Shown here: positions 1 through 7,570 of the stretch, piece by piece
Position numbering within the stretch: position 1 is the first letter of the stretch
Layout of the letters: each line of letters begins with the position of its first letter
NCBI GenBank assembly: GCA_002403515.1
Contig: DHHZ01000108.1
Coordinates: 11,470 to 32,934, forward strand
Reading direction: 5' to 3'
Length of the DNA stretch: 21,465 nt
Origin: Legionellales bacterium UBA4759
GTDB lineage: Bacteria; Pseudomonadota; Gammaproteobacteria; Legionellales; Legionellaceae
The notes under the pieces: model-generated
Database searches by the model: none
The model's input: the letters and a program-made list of their open reading frames with translations, nothing else
What the model was told of the DNA's origin: nothing
Position numbers and translations under genes: made by a program

Positions 1-992
1 TATTTTTCAAAAATATATTGCCCTTAAATGCTCTGCCCATGTCTTCGTATTTTACTTACCAGATGCTTTTTTTAGCAGTGGCATTTATTTTGTTAATTGG
101 TTTTGTCATGGCAACGATTTCGGCTTATTTCTCTGCCATGGTTGGGGTGAGCGCAAGCCCTGGAAGTTCAGTAGTGATTGCTTCTTTAATGCTTGCTGCA
201 TGGTTAATTTTATCTTTAATTAAGCATAGTGGTCTGCATGATGAAGCGCTACTTGCAGCTGAAGCGATAGTCATTATTCTTTCGAGTATGGTCACAGGGA
301 TAGCAGCCATATCCAATGACAATATCCAGGATTTAAAAGTAGGCCAGTTGATAGGCGCAACACCTTGGAAGCAACAATTAATGTTGATGCTTGGTGTTGT
401 TATTGCATCATTAGTTATTCCAGCGGTCATGCAAATTTTATTTAAAGTCTATGGGATTGCAGGTCATAGTCTCCAAGGAGATGCGGACCCTGCATCAACA
501 TTACCTGCGCCAACGGCTGCATTATTGGCAACTTTAACCGATGGTTTTTTTCAACATGCCTTACCATGGCCGGTGATATTTACAGGTAGCATGGTCATGC
601 TTGTTGTCATGCTGATGATGTTTTTCATTCCAATGGTTCGTGCTTGGGGTTTATCTTTTTTTGGTATTGCCATTGGTATGTATTTACCCATGGAAACCTC
701 TACACCACTAATTTTGGGTGGCTTTTTGTCATGGTTGCTTCATTACAAAGAACACCGTGGCTTTATTCGTGCAGGTAGTGTTGATCAATTGATTTGTTTG
801 GCATGTGGCTTGGTTGCTGGCTCTGCAGTCATGGATGTGATTTTAGCCTTCTTTTTCGCATGGAAAGGTGATGTGAATTTTCTTTCATTGGTGAAAAATG
901 ACCCCTATCATCTCACAGCACTTTTGGCCATGTTTTTATTGGCTTTATTAGTGCTTATGATCACTCGATATCGCCATCATTCCAAGAGTTGA
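1..992 (+). CDS. OPT family oligopeptide transporter, C-terminal part (5' end outside window)
   Basis: Inner-membrane transporter of the oligopeptide transporter (OPT) superfamily, which takes up small peptides or metal-chelate conjugates. The reading frame is open from position 3 through the left edge. The TTG at 18 is therefore not a real start, and only about the last 330 residues are present, where full OPT proteins have about 600-700. I see roughly eight hydrophobic segments, the OPT-like stretch VGVSASPGSS near the beginning, and the signature NDNIQDLKVGQLIGATPWKQ ahead of a long hydrophobic helix. The protein ends with a short basic tail (RYRHHSKS). The stop overlaps the 3' end of the convergent glycosyltransferase gene by 16 bp, leaving no room for a separate terminator. 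The family call is firm; the substrate cannot be told from sequence. Confidence 0.82.
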   Translation, partial: FFKNILPLNALPMSSYFTYQMLFLAVAFILLIGFVMATISAYFSAMVGVSASPGSSVVIASLMLAAWLILSLIKHSGLHDEALLAAEAIVIILSSMVTGIAAISNDNIQDLKVGQLIGATPWKQQLMLMLGVVIASLVIPAVMQILFKVYGIAGHSLQGDADPASTLPAPTAALLATLTDGFFQHALPWPVIFTGSMVMLVVMLMMFFIPMVRAWGLSFFGIAIGMYLPMETSTPLILGGFLSWLLHYKEHRGFIRAGSVDQLICLACGLVAGSAVMDVILAFFFAWKGDVNFLSLVKNDPYHLTALLAMFLLALLVLMITRYRHHSKS

Positions 993-2380
993 GATTGGAA
1001 AATATCTGGATAGGTTAGGAGGGCTTTTTTATGATGGTTTTTGCAGTAGTTTAAAAACCAACGAATATTGCCTTCTTCCCATATCAGTCCAGCTTGATGT
1101 TTTTCATCCAGTGATGAAGTAGTATGGTGGATGAATATTTTACAATTTTTTCTAAAAGAAAAGGATGCCATCTCCATTAAACTAAGTCCGCCGCCTTTGA
1201 TAACCACAAGATGTGCCGATGCTAAAATTTTTCTGAGATGATAAGCATTTAAATGTCCAAGATTATAGATTTTGGTCGCATGTCGGTGTTTCATTTCTGC
1301 AAGATATTTTAACATTTTTACGTTCGTTTTTCCTACTATTGCTATGTGTTCAATACCTTGATGAATCAAGTGGTTTAAATAATCAATCGTCGTTTGCCCC
1401 TGGCCAGAGCTTAGCATGAGTACAGCTAACTTTTGTTTAGGCCATAGTTTAATCGATTGTTTTTGAATTCGTATAAAATTAAAACCTAAAAAACCATGAA
1501 AATTTTTAAAGGCTCTTAACTCTGGGCGTATGATTGGATTTTTCTCAGGAGCATAAAAATACAGTTCATGGGCAAGATTTTTTTCTTGAAAAACACTTTG
1601 CCCTTCTAATTCTAACAAGTGTATCGATAAAAATTGTTTTTCAGACAGTGCAATATTTTGAAGGGGGGTGAGGTAGTGCTGGGCACTTTCTTCAGGAATA
1701 TCGGTAATGAATTGATGGATATGTAGAACAGGCAGTTCAAGATTATATTTTAACTGTAAATTTAACCGATTTTTATTGTAATTGTTGACAGCATGACACA
1801 AAGCGCTAATACCAAGAGCTTGTGTTGAAATAATACTATCATAGGGATTGCCTGCTTCAATGGCGTGAATTAATAACTGATAAATTTTGTCGCTGATAGA
1901 ATACTTATAAATGGTGTCTAAAATAATTTGTCCTTTGGTGACTTTGTTAAGAGCGCTGCCTTGTCCTTGGCTTTGTAGTAAATTAAAAATGGCAGTATAT
2001 AAGTAACCATTGGGTAATAAATCCAATAAATAATCAAGATATAAACGATTGTCTGATTTTTGTTGTTGTTTGATGAGTTGAATTTTTTCTTTTTGCAGTT
2101 GGTAAGGGCTTGGTATTTTAAATTGAGTGGGTAATTTATTTATTTTTTTGATGAGCGGGGTATTTAACAATTTAAGTGCAGACCAAATAAGAGTTTCGGT
2201 CAAGTGTATTTTTTTTTCTGGTACAGAGATATAATAAGATGATAATTTTTTTTTGTTTTCTAAAAACTGTTGAATAAGGCTTTGAGCTGCACTAATGTGT
2301 CCATTTCCACCACTCGAGGCTAGAATCAAGGGGTTTTGGGCTTTTAACCACGATGACATTTGTTTTGATGAAGATGGCAT
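977..2380 (-). CDS. MGDG synthase/MurG-like glycosyltransferase (GT28-type fold)
   Basis: Probable GT-B glycosyltransferase of 467 aa using a nucleotide-sugar donor; acceptor unknown. The N-terminal acceptor-side motif is PLILASSGGNGH (GGNGH at residues 24-28), as in MurG and plant/bacterial MGDG synthases. The C-terminal donor half has LMLSSGQGQTT, an IAIVGKTN strand and HLVVIKGGGLSLMEMA (GGG at 396-398), then SLDEKHQAGL, matching the sugar-nucleotide binding region. The roughly 270 residues between the two halves look longer and more divergent than in MurG. The frame stays open upstream to 2485, but I chose ATG 2380 because GAGG (2387-2390) lies 6 nt before it and the longer version would run into the divergent PH-domain gene. 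No signal peptide or membrane helix is seen. It could be a peripheral lipid or envelope glycosyltransferase; a secreted role cannot be excluded. Confidence 0.68.
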   Translation of the reverse strand: MPSSSKQMSSWLKAQNPLILASSGGNGHISAAQSLIQQFLENKKKLSSYYISVPEKKIHLTETLIWSALKLLNTPLIKKINKLPTQFKIPSPYQLQKEKIQLIKQQQKSDNRLYLDYLLDLLPNGYLYTAIFNLLQSQGQGSALNKVTKGQIILDTIYKYSISDKIYQLLIHAIEAGNPYDSIISTQALGISALCHAVNNYNKNRLNLQLKYNLELPVLHIHQFITDIPEESAQHYLTPLQNIALSEKQFLSIHLLELEGQSVFQEKNLAHELYFYAPEKNPIIRPELRAFKNFHGFLGFNFIRIQKQSIKLWPKQKLAVLMLSSGQGQTTIDYLNHLIHQGIEHIAIVGKTNVKMLKYLAEMKHRHATKIYNLGHLNAYHLRKILASAHLVVIKGGGLSLMEMASFSFRKNCKIFIHHTTSSLDEKHQAGLIWEEGNIRWFLNYCKNHHKKALLTYPDIFQSQLLE

Positions 2381-2386
2381 AGAAAA

Positions 2387-2390
2387 CCTC
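2387..2390 (-). promoter_or_regulatory. Ribosome binding site fixing the glycosyltransferase start
   Basis: GAGG on the minus strand, 6 nt before ATG 2380. It supports that start over the upstream in-frame start at 2485, which would put the gene inside the divergent neighbour. Confidence 0.6.
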
Positions 2391-2410
2391 AATAATGTGT
2401 TTCTAAAATG

Positions 2411-2418
2411 AGTATAGT
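2411..2418. promoter_or_regulatory. Possible overlapping -10 elements of divergent promoters
   Basis: The 78 bp between the two divergent start codons contains AGTATAGT. It reads TATAGT on the plus strand (2413-2418) and TATACT on the minus strand (2411-2416). Both resemble sigma70 -10 boxes at a reasonable distance from their start codons. I see no convincing -35 for either direction, so this is tentative. Confidence 0.3.
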
Positions 2419-2458
2419 CGTAATTTAAAAAATTGCATTTTGAAAAGGAAATTGATAA

Positions 2459-2896
2459 ATGACTGAAGATAAAACCATAGAACAAGGCATCATCTGTCGA
2501 TTACATTGGATAATTTTTTTTAGGCCCTTTTTGTTGTTAATTATCCCATTGACTATCGCCTATTTGGGGGTTTTTCAATTGCATATTTTAATGACTTTTT
2601 TGGGGATTAGCGTGATGTGGTTCATCATGGAAATCGTCCATTATTGTTTTACATGGATGGTGGTTAAACCCAAAAATGTGATTTTACAATCGGGTTTCTT
2701 AGTTCAGCAGACTATTGATTTACCCATAAAAAAAATTGAAAGTATCGATACTCGACAATCATTGTTGGGAACTTTATTCAATTACGGCGATATAATTATT
2801 ATTGGCAGCGGTGGTTCAAGACAGGTGATGAATTGTATCAGCGAACCTTTGACTTGTCGGCGTTATATAGAACAATATTTACATGCAGCAGATTAA
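2459..2896 (+). CDS. Membrane-anchored bacterial PH-domain protein (bPH2/YdbS-like)
   Basis: Small inner-membrane protein of 145 aa. After a short polar N-terminus come two hydrophobic segments (about residues 17-38 and 44-66). They are followed by a soluble domain with the YdbS-type bacterial PH signature: KPKNVILQSGFLVQQTIDLP, then IKKIESIDTRQSLLGTLFNYG and a GSGG turn. This is the layout of the DUF304/bPH_2 family, whose molecular role is not well defined. AAGGA (2445-2449) lies 9 nt before the ATG. The 3' end overlaps the parB-like gene by 14 bp, so the two genes are very likely co-transcribed and possibly translationally coupled. Family call good; function unknown. Confidence 0.72.
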   Translation: MTEDKTIEQGIICRLHWIIFFRPFLLLIIPLTIAYLGVFQLHILMTFLGISVMWFIMEIVHYCFTWMVVKPKNVILQSGFLVQQTIDLPIKKIESIDTRQSLLGTLFNYGDIIIIGSGGSRQVMNCISEPLTCRRYIEQYLHAAD

Positions 2897-3668
2897 ATCA
2901 TCTTACCATATCCCCCAATTTGAATGGGTGAGTATTGAAAAAATTCATGTGGGTGAATATCAACCTCGACAGTTTTTTGATGACAAAAAAATCCAAGAGC
3001 TTGCCGCATCAATTGCGCAACATGGTATTCTTCAACCGTTGTTATTGAAAAATAATTACGAGATCATTGCAGGGGAAAGACGTTGGCGTGCAGCACAATG
3101 GATAGGTTTAAAAGAGCTGCCATGTATGATTGTTTCGGCCAATGAGGATTCACATGCCCTGATGTCAATTCTAGAAAATATTCAAAGGGAGCAGATAGAA
3201 CCCCTTGAAGAAGCATTGGCTTATCAGCGGCTGGCTCGTGAATTTTCTTGGACTCAAGAGCACATGGCTCAATTATTAGGAAAATCTCGTGCTCATATTG
3301 CCAATATGGTACGATTATTAAAATTAAGTGATGTTGTGATAGCGGCGATGGCTGCCAAACACTTGAGCTATGGACATGCGCGAGTTTTAGTTGGGCTATC
3401 CGATGAGCAGCAAGCCTTTTATGTGGATTGGATAAAAAATAACAATTGCTCAGTTCGGCAAGTTGAACAACGTGTTGCCCAAGATAAAAAGAATAAAAAT
3501 CACAAAATAGATAGTCACGAACATTTTTTGAGAATACTTGGTGAGCAAGTGGGCACTAAAGTAGAATATGAAGAACTAAAAAGTGGAGAGGGTTGGTTAA
3601 AATTTAAATTTTTTAATCAAGAAACCTTAGAAGGTCTTCTTGAAAAACTTGGCTTAAGTTATGATTAA
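2883..3668 (+). CDS. ParB family CTP-binding, DNA-binding partition protein
   Basis: ParB-type protein of 261 aa with full domain order. The N-terminal ParB/sulfiredoxin-like domain has YQPRQFF (26-32), SIAQHGILQP (43-52), the CTP-binding motif GERRWRA (64-70) and ENIQRE (98-103). A helix-turn-helix around 124-146 (TQEHMAQLLGKSRAHIANMV) would bind parS. Near residues 235-258, GWLKFKFFNQETLEGLLEKL matches the ParB C-terminal dimerisation domain. Canonical ParB clamps load at parS, spread using CTP and work with ParA in chromosome or plasmid segregation. Here no parA is adjacent. The gene instead starts inside the 3' end of the PH-domain gene, with no strong Shine-Dalgarno sequence. It could be the relocated chromosomal ParB or a second, ParA-independent paralogue. 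Confidence 0.85.
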   Translation: MQQIKSSYHIPQFEWVSIEKIHVGEYQPRQFFDDKKIQELAASIAQHGILQPLLLKNNYEIIAGERRWRAAQWIGLKELPCMIVSANEDSHALMSILENIQREQIEPLEEALAYQRLAREFSWTQEHMAQLLGKSRAHIANMVRLLKLSDVVIAAMAAKHLSYGHARVLVGLSDEQQAFYVDWIKNNNCSVRQVEQRVAQDKKNKNHKIDSHEHFLRILGEQVGTKVEYEELKSGEGWLKFKFFNQETLEGLLEKLGLSYD

Positions 3669-3695
3669 TAATTATTAAAAAGGTTTGGATACAAT

Positions 3696-5492
3696 ATGAA
3701 TAGGAAATTATGGTTAAGTTTATGTCTGTTTGGAATGGCTTCAATGAGCCAAGCCAACTCAGTCGAAAGTTCTCTCAATCATTTAATCAGCCGAACAGAC
3801 CCTAATATCAATATGGGGATGATGGTGGTCGATTTAACCACAGGGAATACTTTGTATCAGCATCAAGCCAATCAATTGATGTCTCCTGCAAGCAACATGA
3901 AATTATTTTCTCAAGCTGCTGCCATGCTTGCATTAGGGCCTGAATATGAAATTCCCACAACTTTGAGTACCGATGCGAAAACCTTAACCAATGGACGTTT
4001 AAATGGCTCATTGTATTTGCACATGCCAGCAGATCCATCCTTTAATCATCAAGCACTTTTTGCGCTTTTTAATCAATTAAGAAATTTAGGTATTCAAGAA
4101 ATCACCGGTGATGTCATTATTCAAAGTGATTTGGCATCAGCCTCACCTTATCCACCTGGCATGACGCCTCGTGATGAACAATACAGTTATGGTGCGCCTG
4201 TGGCACCCCTTATTTTAGATGAAAATCGATTGACTGTGATTGTAAATCCAGCTTCAAAGGTTGGATTACCTGCGGTGGTGGAAACCTTAAGTCCTGAAGG
4301 CGTTTTTGACATCGATAATCAAGTTGTTACCAGAGATTCTCCAAAAGGATGTGGTGTTTCAGTCGTTTTAGATAACATGGGTAAAATTCATGCCAAAGGT
4401 TGTGTTGTTGGTGGTCAAATGGCCTTACAATTTAAAACCCCAATTAAGTATCCTGTAGCGTATTTGGCAGATCATGTTCAATATAAACTCAATCAAATGG
4501 GTATTGCATTTCATGGTAATGTGAAATTAGGACATATGCCAGCCTCTACTATTGAAATTGCTAAACATCATAGCAAACCCCTTAGACATTTGATGGGATT
4601 AACCTTAAAGCCATCGGATAATTTATACGCCAATGCCTTGTATTTGTTGGCGGCAAATCATGTTCGTCAGGCACCCAGCAACTGGACACAAGCTCAAGAC
4701 AGTGTTCGTCAATTTTTACAACAACAAACGGGTATAAATATGGCCAATGCTGTATTTGGTGATGGTTCAGGCTTGTCTCGTTTCAATCGCGTAACTGCTT
4801 ATCAAACCATGAGTTTATTGACCTATTTCTATGATAGATTCCCAATAGCTTATGAATATATATCAGCTTTACCAATTTCTGGTTTTGATGGAACTTTAAA
4901 AAGACGTCTGAATCAGTCTTATCAAAAAGGCATGATTCGTGCAAAAACAGGAACCATGACAGGCATATACAGTTTATCAGGTTATTTAGTTACTAAAAAC
5001 CGACATACAGTTGCATTTGCGATTTATATTAATCGCCGCGCTGATGGACACAGTCGTATGCGTGGAAGCTATCGTGATTTTATTGATCAGATGTGTAGTA
5101 TTTTATTAAAATCTGAACCGTCAAATTTACATCATCCTTTGTTCTTTTATGCCAAAAATAATCCTATGCAAAAAGCAACCACTGCATTGGATTTAAGCCG
5201 TCGACAATTGGCCTCTTGGCGAAACCTTGAGTTTTTAATTAAAAAAGAATTGCGTTCACAACCTGTGACTGTGGTTTATCATCAAGATGAGTTGATTATT
5301 TTAGACACCAACAGTCATGATTCTGTAATTTGGAATGCGATTAAAAAAATTAAAAATAATCGAAACATTGGCGTGGCTGTAGAAAGTTTACAAGCGCCAA
5401 ACCTAGGATCAGATGCCTTAAATTTCTTGTGGGTTCAAAAAACACCTTTAGAGCATGCCAATCGCCGTTGGATTATTCGTTCTAAGGGTTAG
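3696..5492 (+). CDS. dacB: D-alanyl-D-alanine carboxypeptidase/endopeptidase (PBP4 type) with C-terminal extension
   Basis: Periplasmic class C penicillin-binding protein of peptidase family S13 that trims or cleaves peptidoglycan peptides. A signal peptide (about residues 1-20, cleavage after SQA) is followed by the three penicillin-binding motifs: SNMK (Ser66, Lys69), SDN (307-309) and KTG (417-419). The region between the first and second motifs is long, as in PBP4, which carries inserted domains there. The protein has 598 aa, where PBP4 is usually about 450-490. The extra 120 or so residues after the catalytic domain look soluble, with a predicted mixed alpha/beta segment and no motif I recognise. 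The gene follows parB by 27 bp and may share its transcript, though an AAAGG-like site gives it its own ribosome binding. A stem-loop lies just after the stop. Confidence 0.88.
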   Translation: MNRKLWLSLCLFGMASMSQANSVESSLNHLISRTDPNINMGMMVVDLTTGNTLYQHQANQLMSPASNMKLFSQAAAMLALGPEYEIPTTLSTDAKTLTNGRLNGSLYLHMPADPSFNHQALFALFNQLRNLGIQEITGDVIIQSDLASASPYPPGMTPRDEQYSYGAPVAPLILDENRLTVIVNPASKVGLPAVVETLSPEGVFDIDNQVVTRDSPKGCGVSVVLDNMGKIHAKGCVVGGQMALQFKTPIKYPVAYLADHVQYKLNQMGIAFHGNVKLGHMPASTIEIAKHHSKPLRHLMGLTLKPSDNLYANALYLLAANHVRQAPSNWTQAQDSVRQFLQQQTGINMANAVFGDGSGLSRFNRVTAYQTMSLLTYFYDRFPIAYEYISALPISGFDGTLKRRLNQSYQKGMIRAKTGTMTGIYSLSGYLVTKNRHTVAFAIYINRRADGHSRMRGSYRDFIDQMCSILLKSEPSNLHHPLFFYAKNNPMQKATTALDLSRRQLASWRNLEFLIKKELRSQPVTVVYHQDELIILDTNSHDSVIWNAIKKIKNNRNIGVAVESLQAPNLGSDALNFLWVQKTPLEHANRRWIIRSKG

Positions 5493-5500
5493 TGATATAA

Positions 5501-5529
5501 GCGTGATGGGCTCATTATGTCCATCACGT
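5501..5529. terminator. Stem-loop between convergent dacB and DHFR-like gene
   Basis: GCGTGATGGGC (5501-5511) pairs with GTCCATCACGT (5519-5529): eight perfect pairs (CGTGATGG/CCATCACG) plus flanking wobble pairs and one C-G, around a 7-nt loop. It sits 9 bp after the dacB stop and 10 bp from the stop of the opposing gene, where a shared terminator would be expected. No immediate T-run follows on either strand, so Rho-independent termination is uncertain. Confidence 0.42.
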
Positions 5530-5539
5530 ATCAAGAGGT

Positions 5540-6037
5540 TTATTTATTTTTTAAAAAATAATGAGTGATATTGAGAGCATCATTATCACGTAAACAAGTC
5601 CCTGAAAACTTTTCAATCAGTTGGTGATTAATAAATCTATCACCAACATAGACTTTTTTAAATTTTGTTAAATAAAATTCATCAATTAAGTTTTTCTCTA
5701 AAAATTGATTCATCGTTTGGGCACCACCCAGGTGATAAAAAACAGGTGTCTTGTGGTAGAGCTCTGAGTTTAAAAAACTTTCAATACTTGAATAAAAATG
5801 ATATTTATCTGAAGGTGTCTTGTGGTGTGCTGAAATTACAGCAATGGTATTTTCTTTTAGTAACTTACCTGGAATTTTACAAAAGGTGTCATATCCCATG
5901 ATTAAGGGTTGATACTCTACCAATTTTTGATAAAAAGCTGTATCTTCAGGATAAGACCAAGGTAAATGGTTTAATTTTGAATTACCTACCAAGCCATGTG
6001 GGTCGCAGGCCATGACACCAATTATTTTTGCATTCAT
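5540..6037 (-). CDS. Divergent dihydrofolate reductase-like protein
   Basis: Cytoplasmic protein of 165 aa with the DHFR fold. The N-terminal strand and Met20-like loop read MACDPHGLVGNSKLNHLPW. The catalytic acidic residue is Asp32 in YPEDTAFY (equivalent to E. coli Asp27), followed by PLIMGYDTF, a HLGGAQTMNQFL cofactor segment and EFYLTK. Length is normal for DHFR. By eye two positions differ. The arginine of the usual MGR-T motif, which contacts the NADPH 2'-phosphate (E. coli Arg44), is Tyr. The conserved folate-glutamate arginine (E. coli Arg57) has no clear equivalent in GKLLKENTIAV. It may be a true but divergent FolA or a DHFR-like reductase with another substrate. The ribosome site is weak (AAAG). 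It is convergent with dacB and divergent from the next gene. Confidence 0.68.
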   Translation of the reverse strand: MNAKIIGVMACDPHGLVGNSKLNHLPWSYPEDTAFYQKLVEYQPLIMGYDTFCKIPGKLLKENTIAVISAHHKTPSDKYHFYSSIESFLNSELYHKTPVFYHLGGAQTMNQFLEKNLIDEFYLTKFKKVYVGDRFINHQLIEKFSGTCLRDNDALNITHYFLKNK

Positions 6038-6110
6038 CTTTAATTTCTAAAAAAATGAGATTTGTCATACTCTAACATTTTCTCAGAAAAAAACATATTT
6101 TCAAATGTAC

Positions 6111-6116
6111 TATACT
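6111..6116 (+). promoter_or_regulatory. Possible -10 box for the 6148 gene
   Basis: TATACT lies 31 bp before the ATG in the 110-bp divergent gap. No recognisable -35 is present at 16-18 bp, only an A-rich stretch. Weak evidence. Confidence 0.28.
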
Positions 6117-6147
6117 GAATATATATAAATACCGACGTGGTGATATT

Positions 6148-7518
6148 ATGCCTATTAATCCAGAAATTCTTGTTCAAAAAGCAAGGGCGCATAAAGAAAC
6201 TGCTTATCAACAATTTATAAAAAATATAAGAGAACCTCAATTTATAGCGCAATCTTTGCGAGTGAGAGGGAGTATTGATGGGCCCGAGATAACACTGGAG
6301 AATTATGCTGCAGTACTCGATGCTTTGGATAGTCAAAATTTTTCTAACTGGAATTATCATGACAAAGGTCGTATAGGAAGCTTGTTGCAAGAATCATTAC
6401 AGCTGAGTGAGCATGAAAAAGAACAATTATTATCTTATATGAAACCCTCTGAAGTATTATCTATAGAGTCTGCTTATTTTAATAGCATTGCTGATATGCG
6501 CTATATCTATACAGGCGAAATCAATGATGCACCATTAAATCCTTATGAAATTCGATTAAAGCTCAATGAGGAAGGTACCAAATTATTGTACCAAATATCT
6601 GATGATAAGAGTCAATTTGTTGGTGAAATTGATGCGACAGGTTTGGACTTAGCGCAAATTACACCTGGATTTTCACTATACCTTAAAGAAAATTTATTTG
6701 AGATTTTAACAAAAATTCCTCCGGAACATATTGATTCCAAGGTATCTGATAATTTTTTTCAATATTTATTATGTGGTGATGATATGGATGAGGAATTGAT
6801 TGAAAAGAAAAATGAGTTTTCTAATGAATTGAAACTGTATATTGGTGAGCATGTGAATGAAATGATTGTGAATACTTTATTGGTTCGCTTGTTGGAAATA
6901 GATAATACTGCTATTGAAAAAATAGACCCAAGTTGGTCTGCCTCTGAAAGAGTAAAATTTATTATAAAAATTTTCCCTGAATTGCAACAAGAGCGTCATT
7001 CAAGTATTGAAGAGATTAGGGCATTAACCGGTATTTTGCAAGCCAAATTGGAGGAGGGGTTTACGCCCGAATTGAAAAAACGGGCAGAAGCTTTACTAGG
7101 AAAGTTAGAAGGACAAGATCTCAATACCTTTCCATTTTCAGATTTAAGAGCGCATTGCGGTGACTTGAATGAATTTTATGAAGATTATCACACTCATTTG
7201 GAGACCCTACGCCAGAAAATTGAAGATAATTTCACCGATTTACAGAGAATATTAAAATATCTTGGAGATTGGGCTTTATTAATTCCTCAATTTAAACAAT
7301 TGTCAGATTTGGTCAACGATTTGCATCAGCACCCTGATAAATTAATGAAACATTATACTCAAATTCAGCAACAAATCGAAGCGCTCCAAGCACAAATTCC
7401 GATGCTAAAACAAGCATCGGGCGCTGCAGCAAGATTTAGTGCTTTCTCTTCTGGGCTATTCTCAAATGCTCAACAACAATTACAGACTGTGCATGAAAAG
7501 TTAACTCGTCCCCGGTGA
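6148..7518 (+). CDS. Unrecognised soluble protein with C-terminal coiled coil
   Basis: A 456-aa protein that I cannot assign to a family. There is no signal peptide and no membrane segment. The N-terminal half mixes short helices and strands (for example YEIRLKLNEEGTKLLYQI). The rest is strongly helical and Glu/Gln/Leu rich, with coiled-coil-like heptads around residues 285-335, 350-385 and 400-425 (for example YTQIQQQIEALQAQIPMLKQ). The tail is small-residue and Gln rich and ends in basic TRPR. A GTGGTG site precedes the ATG by 5 nt. The gene is a single unit: divergent from the DHFR-like gene and convergent with rsmB. In a Legionellales host such single-gene, cytosol-type coiled-coil proteins are sometimes type IV effectors, but nothing here proves that. 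Confidence 0.8.
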   Translation: MPINPEILVQKARAHKETAYQQFIKNIREPQFIAQSLRVRGSIDGPEITLENYAAVLDALDSQNFSNWNYHDKGRIGSLLQESLQLSEHEKEQLLSYMKPSEVLSIESAYFNSIADMRYIYTGEINDAPLNPYEIRLKLNEEGTKLLYQISDDKSQFVGEIDATGLDLAQITPGFSLYLKENLFEILTKIPPEHIDSKVSDNFFQYLLCGDDMDEELIEKKNEFSNELKLYIGEHVNEMIVNTLLVRLLEIDNTAIEKIDPSWSASERVKFIIKIFPELQQERHSSIEEIRALTGILQAKLEEGFTPELKKRAEALLGKLEGQDLNTFPFSDLRAHCGDLNEFYEDYHTHLETLRQKIEDNFTDLQRILKYLGDWALLIPQFKQLSDLVNDLHQHPDKLMKHYTQIQQQIEALQAQIPMLKQASGAAARFSAFSSGLFSNAQQQLQTVHEKLTRPR

Positions 7519-7570
7519 GTTTGAAGGATTGTGGCGTTTGATTTAAACTCTTCGTGAAAATTATTAAATT

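Noticed and set aside
2381..2485. Longer N-terminus of the glycosyltransferase (start at 2485)
   Set aside because: It overlaps the divergent PH-domain gene and lacks a ribosome site, while ATG 2380 has GAGG at 6 nt.
6040..6390. Minus-strand ORF of 116 aa over the start of the 456-aa gene
   Set aside because: No ribosome site or recognisable protein, and it is antisense to a better-supported gene.
7517..7550. GAGTTT/AAACTC inverted repeat between the 456-aa gene and rsmB
   Set aside because: Only 6 bp with a 22-nt loop and no T-run; not convincing as a terminator.
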